Part shown: positions 21,942 to 33,800 of the stretch, piece by piece
How positions within the stretch are numbered: position 1 is the stretch's first letter
Layout of the letters: every line of letters begins with the position of its first letter
From: Sporothrix humicola
Lineage: Eukaryota > Ascomycota > Sordariomycetes > Ophiostomatales > Ophiostomataceae
Assembly (NCBI GenBank): GCA_021396245.1
Contig: WNYE01000102.1
Coordinates: 62,001 to 126,000, forward strand
Length of the DNA stretch: 64,000 bases
Direction: 5' to 3'
Program-made: the position numbers and the translations under genes
The notes under the pieces: model-generated
The model's database searches: none
Told to the model about the DNA's origin: nothing
The model's input: only the letters and a program-made list of their open reading frames with translations

Positions 21942-24900
21942 ATGTAAGACGGCCCCCACTCTCTTCACTCGATCACTCACAGATCACAGTTGTTGGTTGT
22001 CAGTCAGCTAATCACTTCTACCCTTCTACAGGAAGTTCGGCAAGCAGATTCAGAAGCGGCAGCTTGAAGTGCCAGAGTATGCAGCAAGCTTTGTCAACTA
22101 CAAGGCGTTAAAGAAGGTGAGTTGTTTTCCCAAATACGTCATCTAAGTGAGGGAAGGACGGACCGGAACGAGCCTTTGGGCCATCGATATGGCTACCCAT
22201 GTCATCCCTCCTAACCACATACACGAGCACGTTCACTGACTAGAGGCCACGCACCTTCTCATAAACAGCTCATCAAGCGACTCTCCGCCACACCCGTCCT
22301 CGGTGCCCAGGATGACCTTCACCGCTCGGCCACCCCTATAGATTCCCAGGCCGCGCTGCAGGCCAACAAAGCAACCTTCTTTTTTCAACTTGTAAGTCAG
22401 ACACGACACCCTCGCTTCATGTCATGCATGCCATGCCGTTCTTCAAAATTGTGGACATGCTGCTAACCACAGTGGAACAACAGGAACGTGAGCTCGAAAA
22501 GGTCAACGCCTTCTACCTGCAAAAGGAGGCTGAGCTCAAGGTCCGCTTAAAAACACTCCTCGACAAGAAAAAGGTCCTCCGCGCACGAGGCAATGGCATC
22601 TCACGACGCTCTGCCAAGTTCACGACGCTGCAAGAGGGCTTTCAGCAGTTCGCAAACGACCTCAACAAGCTGCAGCAGTTTGTCGAGATCAACGGCACTG
22701 CATTTTCCAAGATTCTGAAAAAGTGGGACAAAACGTCAAAATCCAAGACCAAGGAACTCTACCTCTCGCGTGCGGTCGAGGTCCAGCCCTTCTTCAACGC
22801 TACAGTCATCAGTGAACTTTCCGATCAGGCCACGACAAGTCTGCAAGAGCTCGGCGCCTGGGCCGAAGGTGACCACGAGATTCGTTTCGATGGCCGTGCT
22901 CAGCAGACCGACCACATTGTCAGCAGTCAGCATCTGTTGGGTACCGATGAGGGCGATGCCGACACTCTTCTGCTCGACACAGTCCTCGCTGGCCACCTTG
23001 ACAACCTTCGCGATCTCCTGGGTCGCATGCAGGCCGCCGTCACAGATTCCAACGGCTCAGAAGACGGCAGCAGTAGCAGTAGCAGAAGCATCGCACTCAA
23101 GGAGCGTGTGACGCGTACTTTCCTGGCCTCCATCAACGAGGGCTCGCGGGACGCCCTGCAGGTGCTTATCGATACCGGACTTGTCGACGTACAGAGCGAG
23201 GACGACATCAACGAGCGGAATTGCCTGCACCAGGCCACGATCTACGGTAACAATTTTGTGCTCGACTTTGGTCTCTCTCAAGATGTTTCCGTTATCCGAA
23301 CCGATGTCTATGGCCGTGTTCCCCTGCATTATGCCAGCATGCACGGCCGTCTAGACATGCTGGACGCTCTCTTGAAGGGTGAGTAGCAACTATGATTTTG
23401 TGTTTACTATTTTAGGGGATATTTTCTAACCACGCGCTTTTTAGTTGGCTCTGAGGCAATCGACTTGATCGACCACGACAACTTCACGCCCCTGATCCAC
23501 GCCATCATCCACGGCCACCTCGACTGCGTTAGCCGCTTGCTCGAGAAGTCGGCCCGTGTCGACCCCATTTCCGACTCCGACCATGTGCCAATCAACTTGG
23601 CCTGCGAACATGGCACTGACGCGATTGTCGAGCTTCTTCTGAAGCACGGCGCCAACATCCTCCCAGACGCAGAAGGCTTGTACCCACAGCATCTCGTTGC
23701 CCGTGCCGGACGTGCCCCGACCCTGCTTCTTCTTCTCCAGCAGTATGGCGCCGACTTAAATCAGATCGACAAGCTGTACGGCTGGACCCCGATTGTCCAC
23801 GCGGCCAGCGAAGGCAATGTTCCCTGTCTGAAGGCTTTGCTCGAGGCTGGTGTTGACCCCAACATCCTTGACGAGAAGGACTTGCCGGCCATGTACTACG
23901 CCGCCTGGGAAGGTCACTTGGAGTGCATGAAGCTCTTGACGCCATACAGCCGGAAGAAGAGCAGCAAGAACAAGCGGGATAGTCCGTTCGGTCTCAAGCC
24001 CACGCCGGATATCGGGACGCTTGACGGGTTTGGTGCACATGGTGCTGGCAGCAGCACTGCACCCGGGCCTATGGCGCTCGACCCTGACGCAATCCCGATC
24101 CTCGAGCTGCCGCCGCCCATCATCCCGCTCCGTCGTTATGGCCACAACTTCCTCGACACCAAGACCGTGGTCCAGATCAACTTTGAGGACCAGAACGGCG
24201 AGCCACCACTGGTCTTCTTCCATGACGGCAAATACCCCGCTGCGCGCCTGACCATCTCGTCCAAGGTCGCCGACCTGATCCCCAAGAACATCATGCTGCC
24301 CTTCCAGGAGGACACCCGCCTTGTTTTCTTCCAGGTCGACAACTTGGACTCGTTCGTGCTCGACTTTGACGTGTTCCCGACGTACGGTGCCAAGATTATC
24401 GCCAAGACAGTCGCCCTGCCGAGTACCTTCCGCACTCTGCTGGGCAGCTCCGGCAGCAGTTGCTGCCTGCCCCTGTTCGACCCCCGCCTGCGCGCCATTG
24501 GCCAAATCAGCTTTAACACCCAGGTCATTAAGCCTTTCCCGGGCAAGCCGCTGGAGATTGCCGATTTCGAAACGTACTGGAAGGCCACGAGCCAGCTCGA
24601 GGGCCACCCCAGCAGCTTTGTTGCCGGCTCCAGTTTGTCGGGCGACTATGTGCGCCTCTACGTGCAGCACACCAGCGACGGTATCCCTGTCCTCTGGCCG
24701 ACGTGGACTGTGCGCTGCGGCGGCGGACGCGGTGCTCTGGTTGAGAGCGCAGACGCCATGGTCGACGCTACGGGCGATAGTAGTGTCATTGATGTCCCTG
24801 TGGCCCGCATGAACTACGAGCAGTTCCGTGCTGCTACCTCGTTGGCACCCGGCCGTCAGCACCTGGAGACGCTGTCGTCATCCCCGCTCGATGCCGTGTC

Positions 24901-25610
24901 GCACGTGCACCGTGTCCTGGCAACGTCCGGCGTGACTCTTCGCGATGCCCTTGCCCTAGTCCCGACGGGCATGCATGTCAACCTGCAGATCCTGTATCCG
25001 AGCGCCGACGAAGAGCGCGCCCTCGGCCTGGGCGGTGTTGGCAACGTGGACATCAACACGGGTGTCGACGCCATCCTGGCTGTCGTCTTTGACCACGCGC
25101 GCGCCCAGCGCGTGCACACGCCCGATGTGGTGCGGTCCGTCGTCTTTAGTTCGTACAACCCGAGCCTCTGCACGGCCATCAACTGGAAGCAGCCCAACTT
25201 CCCCGTGTTCCTGTGCAACGACCTGGGCCGCGAAGACGACGCCACCGTGGCGGCAGCTGTGCTGGATGGCGTGTGGAGCACCGGCCGGCGCACGGCGTCA
25301 GTCAAGGAGGTTGTGCGTACTGCGCAGAGCAACAACTTTATGGGGCTGGTGTGCAGCTCTCGTCTTTTGGTAGGTCTCCTCCATTTTTCCTGGGTTGTTT
25401 TGAATCGTAGTACTAACTTTATAGGACATGGTTCCTGCGCTGGTTGACGCAATCAAGTCGCAAGGCTTGGCTCTTGTGATTGACCGCTCGGCCGAGGAGA
25501 CCCCCGACCCCAACTCTCTGATCGATCCCTTCCCGCGCCTGCCCGAGGGTATTGACGGTGTGCTGAAGAGCAACGGCGTTTTGCGATTTAACGAGTCTAT
25601 AGACATGTGA
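21942..25610 (+). CDS. nuc-2: SPX-ankyrin-GDPD phosphate regulator, NUC-2 / PHO81 (CDK inhibitor)
   Basis: Six exons: 21942-21943 (AT), 22032-22116, 22269-22391, 22484-23378, 23445-25369 and 25425-25610, giving 1071 aa; N. crassa NUC-2 is of similar length. The initiator codon is split by intron 1 (AT|G; donor GTAAGA, acceptor CTACAG); the join gives MKFGKQIQKRQ, the canonical SPX start. SPX covers about 1-200 (KFGKQI, FVNYKALKK, FFFQLERELEKVNAFY, and a KILKKWDK helix that binds inositol pyrophosphates). Ankyrin repeats lie at about 313-535 (LHYASMHG, TPLIHAIIHGH, INLACEHG, TPIVHAASEG). A GDPD-like domain lies at about 785-1050 and ends in a typical DRSAEE / GVLKSNGVL tail. In N. crassa NUC-2 inhibits the PREG-PGOV cyclin-CDK when phosphate is low, activating NUC-1. 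The 3' neighbour is convergent YPD1. Confidence 0.95.
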
Positions 25611-27407
25611 TTTTTTGTTTCCTTTTTTTATATAAATTTTGATTTATTTTTAACGGGCGATGACGAGGCGGACTGCATTATTAGCGGAGGTTATACCAAG
25701 CGAAAGAAAGACGAGAAAAAATTCAAAAGGGAGGAGACCATGGCGCGAGAGGAGGGACAACAGTTTATGACGAAAAATATCAACGAAAACAACGGCAGGG
25801 GATGGAGGACATGAAGCAAGTGCGGTTATTTGATTTTCATGGTAGGAGGAGGACACTTTAATGTGTGTTATTTTGTTATGTTAATGGACCTTTATAAATT
25901 ATGGCGTTGCATTCGTATATAGGAAGAAAAAGACAAATAGCATATATCCAAACAATATTCAAAGACACAAGTGGTATTAGTCTCAGGGGAGTTGTTGCCA
26001 GACAAGCATGGAAAGTAAACAAATGATTTTGAAAGAACTGGGGGTTTCGCTATCAACGACCAAAAACAAATCTATGGTACATATTCTTGTAAGGAACAGA
26101 GGCCAAGTACAAACGAATGGTATTTGTTTTGCTCTAATGAAATATGTAAACTTTGAGATCGTTCGATGGAAATATCATGAATCGTCCATCAAGAAGCCAT
26201 CGACCGCCAACATCTCATCGATCCAGCTGCCACTGCACACACAGCTGTCAAGAACAGCTATGCCGACGACTCTGGCCGGCGCCCGTCTGTCTTGGCTTGC
26301 CTCTTGGTCGGCTCGGTGGATGGTTGGGATGGATATCGGTTTATGGATGGGCCCCGTTGGGATTTGGAGTATCGTGATACCTGTATGTTTTGTGGTGCCT
26401 CAAGCCTTTCTTCTTGTCTCGTCGGCTTCTTCTGCCTTCAACCCCCTCTCATATCCAAGACACGAGATCTTGTCACTGCTTCGAAACCACATATCACAAG
26501 TCTTCCTTGCTCACAAAATGGAAAAGGAAGAAAATAGAAGAAAATATAGAAAGAAGAAGAAGAAAGAAAAAAAAAAAAATGGACAGAAATCTCCTGATAT
26601 TTCTTTTCTCCAAAAACAAGAATATGTTCCACGAAACATAAAAAACAAGACAAGGCACGAAGGCCTAACTGCAGCTCATCCCCGCCTGGCATCCCCCCTC
26701 CAATTTTCTTCCCAACAGTTCCATCGGCACGGAAAGCTCCTCGAATCAGCCAAATCTAACAATTCTTCTCATCAACTAGTCCACCAATTCTAAACTAAAA
26801 GAAGTGAAGAAGAAACATCAACAGCCCAAGACCACTGAGCCATGCTAATAGGCGCGGAGGTGGCATGCAACAACGATGAGAAAAAAGCACCTCGGCATAC
26901 CACCCTCCTTTTCAGAACGAAGAAGGCCACAATAACCGAGAATGGTTTTGGGCAACGAAGCAAAAACGAAGTAAGCAAGGCAAAAAAAGGTTATCCATAA
27001 AATAAAAACCCAGAAATAAAGCGAGCTGGAAATAGAAAGAAAAATAAAAATGCAACGAATATGAAGAGTAAAAAAGTGTGTGTAGAAGAAGTGCATCAAA
27101 GCTAGGCGGTGTAGCAAATGATAGAAAAAAAAGGCAAAGAAAATTTTGTGTTGAAAGGGACATGGGGGCCCCTTTCGTCGCTTTTGAATATGGATGTTCG
27201 TCACAGTTGTTGTCGAGGAAGATAAAGCCGTCGTTTCTAATGCTCTACCCAACGGCACGAGTTAACGCCACACCCAGAAACGGGGTTGCGTTTGATTGTG
27301 AGAGTAGGAGGGAGCACGGATGAGTATGTGCCCGTAAAGGTGAGAAGATGGCGCAGCAAACGGGATTCGGAGCGTGTCGTAGTGGTCGCTGTTCGAGAGG
27401 CAAGTAT
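25611..27407. other. convergent 3' intergenic region NUC-2 / YPD1
   Basis: This is 1.8 kb of A-rich, low-complexity sequence, including a purine block with A12 near 26565-26580 and AAATAAAA-type runs at 26990-27070. A 261-codon plus frame (26008-26793) crosses it, but its translation turns into a Lys/Glu/Arg tract over the poly-purine block and resembles no family; it is not called. Confidence 0.5.
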
Positions 27408-27886
27408 CTACGAGATGCCAAAGAACTCGTTCATCTTGGCCTCGACAATCGTCATGTTGGCCTTTGCGGCCGTAATAGCCTCTGTTATCCGCGCCAAGCA
27501 AACGCTCTCGTCGTTCTCGGGGGCGCCTTCAAGCGTCATCTTCTTGCCGTATTGCTGGATGACCTGGCAGTGGTCCTTCACCTTGTCGAAACCAAGAGCT
27601 GCTGATGAGCCCTTCAGGAAGTGGCCCAGATCCGACAGTTTTGCGAGATCAGCATCGGCGCTTGAAGAAGTGTTAGCAATCCATAATCAAAGACACCAGT
27701 GAGGTAAAATTGAAGCAAGGGAATATCCTACACTGCTGCGTCCATCCCCTGGAAGGTCTCCTTGGCCTGGTCAAAGTAGTCGTAAACCAGGGTTTTGCTG
27801 AAGTCGCGATTTGAGGGGCTGTCATCCATCTCCAGGATCTGCTCAAAGGCCGCCTCGCTGATGCTATCACCGAAGTTGAACGACAT
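27408..27886 (-). CDS. YPD1: histidine-containing phosphotransfer protein Ypd1
   Basis: Exons 27886-27732 and 27660-27408 give 135 aa, with a 70-nt intron (donor GTAGGA, branch GCTAAC, acceptor TCAAG). Joining completes the HPt helix: MDAAVADADLAKLSDLG then HFLKGSSAALGF. His65 in HFLKGSS is the phosphoacceptor, and the following Lys68 and Gly69 are the conserved packing residues. The N-terminal FEQILEMDD and FDQAKETF helices are typical of Ypd1. The family carries phosphate from hybrid histidine kinases to the Ssk1/RRG-1 and Skn7/RRG-2 response regulators, controlling the Hog1-type osmotic and fungicide response. Length matches (130-170 aa). The short gene has no other complete reading frame, so it would be missed without splicing. 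Confidence 0.95.
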
Positions 27887-30800
27887 CTTGGGCACCGATT
27901 AATCTCTTCTGGTTGAAGATAACTGTTTGTTGGGATGGTTTGCTGTGATGTTAAACAAAGTCAACGTCTCTCTGTGCCTCTGGTTAGCTATTGCTCGCAG
28001 AAAGAAACCCGTGATAATCAAAAACTGATTTGCAACATGGCGGAGATAACCAACACGCAGTGGGCGCAAGACTTTACATGATATGGTGAAAGGGAGACAA
28101 GAGGGGGATAGGGAGGATGATGTAGAGAGGTCTGCGGGATGTTGACAAAGGAAGAACACAGAGATACAGCAATAAGGATGTGTCTCACTCGTGATTCTCG
28201 AATAAGCATGGAAAGCTTTATTGATAGGAAAGGCGGCGTTGGAGACGAGAGACGAGAAAGGAAAGGATAGGGGGATGCGAAGAGGGGAAAAAGAACGACG
28301 GAGAAACAATATAAACAACGGCAGGCTAAGAAATGGAAAAGCCCTGTGCCCACCGGGAGAGCCCGAACATAGACATGCACTTGACATCTACCCTGGCCAC
28401 TCTGGTGGGCCCTATGCCAGAGGGGTGGGAGCGTGTGAAGACAGATGGGCGGATGAGAGGGGGAGGAAGGGAAAGGGTAGGAAGAGGTAAAAACCCCGCG
28501 CTCTCTGGTTCACAGGCTGTACGCAGCACATTGCGGCAAGACACGGCCGTATGCCAGGTATTAGGTAGCAGGATGCGGGTGAGCTCTGGTGCCTTGTCTT
28601 CTTTCCACAGGATAGGATAGGATGCGAAGCAAAGCACAGGCCAAGGCACGCAGGATGACAGATGGCCGGGGCCAAAATGCGCATCTGCATCTGCACCCGT
28701 GTGAGAGGAACAAGGCGCAACCGGGGTAGACGCCTAGCAGTACACACAGATGTCATACCATGCATGCCGGGGCTCCTTTCCTATTCCTCGGAAGAGCAGA
28801 CAGGTGCATCTTATAGGGAAGAAAATAAAGCTAGAGCAGCTAGAAGCGGTAGAAAATCCGAACCTTGGGGGACCAGAAGGCAGCCACTCGGCGTGAGACG
28901 AGGCGGTGGGATGGGCATCAACGGTATAAACTGTACCGGCAGAGCTCAGATTGGGTTCGGTCTGCCATAACCCGTATAGAAGAGGAACATGAGGGGCTCA
29001 AATTCTTGTGCCAGATAGCAATTGCGCAAAAGCGCGAGAGATGCGCAACCTGCACATTCCAAAAAACTTACATTGCTCAAATAGACAGTCAGTCTGCTGG
29101 CGGTGGATAGGCGAGAGTCGTAAAATCGGTACTTGATGTATAGATAATTGCCGTTTGTGCTTGGAAATCAGACCCGGGATTGGTGCTGGCCTTTAATACA
29201 GCTTAAAGCTGAGTATGTTCAGAGACAGCTTTCGTATGTCGTCGTGCTGCTGGTGCGCAAGGTTCGTGCCCTGATATATAAGCACGGTTTCCTCGGGAAG
29301 AGCTGTCAAGTGGCTGCTTCGGAGTGCTTCGGTGTGGTCACCTAGGGCTGGCGCCTCTTCGTAAGATAGGTAAACGAGTCGGTTCCTTGTCTTGTGGCAC
29401 GGTCGTGGCAAGCAATGAGCTCGAAGCTGCAGCAGAAGAGCAGACAAAGGACGATAACGGTGGGATCTTGCGAAGATTAGACGTAGGTGAAGATGTTGAC
29501 TCGTGTACTTTTGGAAGCGAGAGAGAACAGGAGGACAGAAGAGAAAAAGAAAAACAGAAGAAGAGCGAGCAGAATAAGAGTGGAACGGCACGCGGGCAGC
29601 TAACGGGGAATGGAAACGATAGTTGAGATTAAGAGTTTAGAGGAGTTAGAGGGCTTTGTGTATGCACACGAACATAGACGCTCCTGGCGGTAAAGGCCGA
29701 ATAGGGTTTGGCTTCTGTTGCTGGTGGAGGAAGCAGACGCAAGAGAGGGGGGAAGAGCTTCTAGGTGCTTTTCAAGGAGACCGGAGGGTTGGTTATGCGT
29801 GGATGTTGACGAAGACAAGCGAGAAAAACAACGTTTTTTTCTTTGACGGGAGAGGTTTTTGGGTTGTTGGACGCTTGTTTGGGGAAGGTCAACGGCGGCG
29901 CGGCCACTTGAGGTGCCGGATTTTGTCTACGTAGTGTGTCTTTGAGAAGGCGAGGAAGGCTCGACCTGTCGCCTGTGACCCCCCCTCCTTCCTCACCCCA
30001 CCCGCTAGAAATCCGCGCTTCCGCTGGGCCAACGTCAAACTCCGGCTAGTGAGGGCGCTACAAAGGGGGACCACTCCACTAACGCCAATGCACCGTTGAC
30101 TGGCACACAGTGTGATGATGGTGCTTATCAGAGGTAAGGTATTGTGCGAATGCGTGTTTATTTCTTAGTTCACAGACCATGGGAACCAATTTTAAATATA
30201 CTCATATGGCTGCCAAGTATATAGCCTCTCTTTTAACACTTTATGGCAGGGGATAGGTGCCTTCAACTAGCGACTGGTCTGTGTTGTCGGTTGCTGCTTC
30301 CCAGCCCAGATAAAGGAAGATACAAGAAGGCACATTGCGTTAGGGTAGTGCGGACAACGGCCCCGGTCCCTCCTTCTTCTTCGGGACTTCTTTGTCTAGG
30401 CAAGTGCATGCCGTCCCCCGTGCAATGCCTGTGTCATAAACAAATTTTATACGGTCGCCGAGCAAGGAGGGAGGGTTCCTACCTGGGGCCGTACAGATGC
30501 CTGTTGTCTGGCTATCTCTCATTGTCTCTCTGCCACCTGCTCGTTTCTTTCTTCCTCTTCTGGACGGCTGGGAAAGCGCCCGCCGACAAAAACAAGCAGG
30601 GCTGAAAGCCACAACGTATCACCGAAGACGGAGCCACCCACTGAGCCGGCTTCTGAGAGGATTTACACCGTGGCTCTTTGCTCTTTTTGCTCTTTGCTCT
30701 TTGCATCTTACAAGAATACAATGCTTCCCCGGTGCGTTCTTATTTCCTTCTTGTGTCCTCTTCTGTGTCGTGTGAAAATTATGCGCGTCTTCTGGTGCCT

Positions 30801-33800
30801 CCAGGGGCACTCCTTCCCTTGCTGTCTCTTTTACGTCTAGCTCAGTGCCGTTCGCACCTGCTGCCCCGCCTACAAGCCGCCACTATTGCCCGCGGCGCCC
30901 TTGCCCCTGTCTGCCACTCGTTATTTTTCTTCAATTTCTTCGTTCGTCGCCCCATTCTGGGAAACGATCGTCCCTGCAATGGCTGCTTAGCATCCCTCGG
31001 AGCCTCCTTTTTACTGATTTTTACTGCCCTATTTTACCCTACGCCGCCGAGCAAATCCACCGATCAGACCCATACGACGTATATGTAGATATTGGCCATG
31101 GCTGATTTTTACCTTTTTAGCCCTTTCCCTTCCCACCATCTCCTAGATTTTTACTTTTCCTGTATCTAGAAATGGCAATTTGTGTGGGAATTGGTCCCCT
31201 ACTCCTTCCCTCATTTTTGTTTTATTTACCACATTCCGTCCGATGTGAATTGCTTGTTCAAATAACATGGCTTTTCCGGAAGAAGGCAGGCTGGTTCGAT
31301 TAAGCGGCACAAAGCGTAAAGCGCCTCCCCTTCCGAGCCTAATAAGACACTATGACGCAATGGTTTCCACAATCCAAAAGCCGGCCACGCGGAGAGAAAG
31401 CACATACCACCAATGCGACACCAATAGCGCCTTCCCTTTTGGTGGGACAAGCACTTCACAATTCTGTGTTATGGTGAGCCTGGGCATCGCACAGGGAGTT
31501 GCGGCAGTTCCTCGCACTTTCTTGCTACGATCAACGCGCTTTCCCTTGTCGACATGTTACTTTTTTTCTTCTACGTGTGGAAAGAGCGAGTAGCGAAAAA
31601 TAGGAGAGAATAAATAGGGGCTACCGTAAGAGCAAAAAGAGGACCCAGCTGTATGCGTTACAGTGTTGTTGATGGACTGGAACCAATCCTCTCAGGAAAA
31701 TCTTGACTTCTCGTTTGCGCCACGATCCACACAACAAAGACATTTCGTACTCACCCTACCCATTCCATCGGCCAGGTGAGGACTCGCGCGGCCCCCTATC
31801 CTGGATGTTGCACTTATCTACTCTGTACCTTGACATCTTTGTTTGGTATCATATTTGGATCGCGGTCCAAGTCTATTTTCATCTGACCACGCGAGCCACT
31901 CTTTTTAACATGCTGTCGACGCAAATCTGTGTTTATTTCACCGGCTCGGTTCCCGTCGCCCATCCTTCTAATCCTGTAGGCAACCGACATGCCGCTCACC
32001 TCGCCCTCTCAGCACTACTGTGTCCTTCTCCATAACAAGAAGAGCATGACCAAACCACACAAACTTCACACCAAATGAACTCCCCTCATTTCCTTCCAGA
32101 CCCGAGCGGAGTTAGATTGGTTCATGTGCGACGATGAAGAGCGGTGAACTGTCCCGAACCCTCCACCTCTCCTTCTTTCACAGGTCAAAGAGGACGAGCA
32201 AGCCACGGGGCTTTTTGTGCGGCAGTGGCATTACAGGGTGGCAGGAAAGAAACGGCCCTTTTTTCTACACTCTGCTCGCCTAACAGGGCGCCTTTTGAGG
32301 AAGCCGCAGCCGAATCCAAGAGATTCGAGATGCAGGGTCCAGGCCCTGGGTGCCATCGGCAGCCTGGTCATCGAGGAATCGGTGACCTACTGAGGACGGA
32401 GCCCATAGTGAGCTACTCCATTAGGTTGGCCGATAATTTTACCTGCCAGATTTATCTTCCAGTGACAGATATCTCATCGACCCCTCCTCGCCTCTCAGAT
32501 CGCCGTGGGATAGAATGCCCCTCCTTGAAAGAGGATACTTTGCAAAAAAAGCAGAAGCGCCAGCCGGGTCGTCAGCGTGGAACCTCCCAAGCTTGTCTTA
32601 TTATTCTTTTGGGAGCCGAGGACGGGGCAAAAGGCACTGCGATGAAGTTAAAAAAATGGCGGTTAGTCTGCCCATGCTTCCTCGGACTGGAGGTTGGCAA
32701 ATATTACAAACAAAAGTCTGCATGCAAAAGGGGGAAAATGGCAACCCTAAGCTCGTTTGCCGCTTAAAGTATGATTTTTACCCGTTCCCCGTGCTTTGTT
32801 CTTCTTTTTATTCTTTTCTTTTTCCATGTGGTCTCTTTCGTTTCCACAAGAATTCTCCCATTGCACCCCTATCTCTAGTTTCTTCCCTAACCGACATACA
32901 GTCCCCTCAAAAAGGTACCTCACTTTTGCGGTAATACTGCAGCAATCAGCTGCCGGCGCAATAAAATAACACAAAAGTCGAGTGCTTTTTAGCGGCACAG
33001 CCCGTAACAAAATACCTTTACGGCGTTGGCTCTCCTCCCCTCGCCCCATATTACGTCGTGAGCTGCAGGAGGAACCAAAGCGGGCCCCTCTTTGCGCACA
33101 GAGCATCCTTCCGACGTCATAGTAGCCTGCTACTAGGCCGCCCAAGCGTCACCAGCCGTTCCACTGCATCTGCAAGACAGGGGTTCACTTCCCCACCACA
33201 CTTTATTGGCCTACGCCAATCAGAGACAGCCGGGATCCGTCACTTTTCTTCCAGCCACATTAGCTGATTAGGTTTCTTTCAAAGCTGTCTACTTGTAATT
33301 CACTCTTCGAAATACCCTTCTTTTTGTTCTGCCTCCCAGCGCCATTTCCCAGCGCAATGTCAGTGGCCCACGAGCAACACCACACCGAGTTGGTTTGGGT
33401 ATGGCGCCCCCATTCCCCCCCTTTCCCCTCCCTATGCAGATGGGGCAGATGGAGACGAAGATAGCAGACCGACACGGCTGGCTGCCCCGGGGGAAATGAA
33501 TATTCCAGCGCAAGCCCGTTTGACAAAAGAAGAAAAGAAGAATAAAAGAAAAGCGCCGTTGATGATTCACCTGTACACCCAACCCCGAAGAGGACGCCTC
33601 GGACGCCTCTGCCAATATTCAATGTCCACCGATATTAAGGCAGAAAAAAAAAGAAATCAAAGTGAGGCCATGTCTGCGTTCTAGACACATCGGAAAGGTC
33701 TTCAAAATTGTCGATGTCGTTCCTAGGACATGACGCTAAATAACGGCGCATTTTCGCCATTGGAACTACGGCGGCTATGACCACAAAGGAATGAATTTTC

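Noticed and set aside
23756..24862. 368-codon minus frame opposite NUC-2
   Set aside because: Shadow of the GC-rich codon bias of NUC-2; no start context, no family.
26008..26793. 261-codon plus frame
   Set aside because: Translation ends in a Lys/Glu run over a poly-purine block; no family; lies in the convergent 3' region.
32144..32767. 207-codon plus frame
   Set aside because: No recognisable domain or splice structure.
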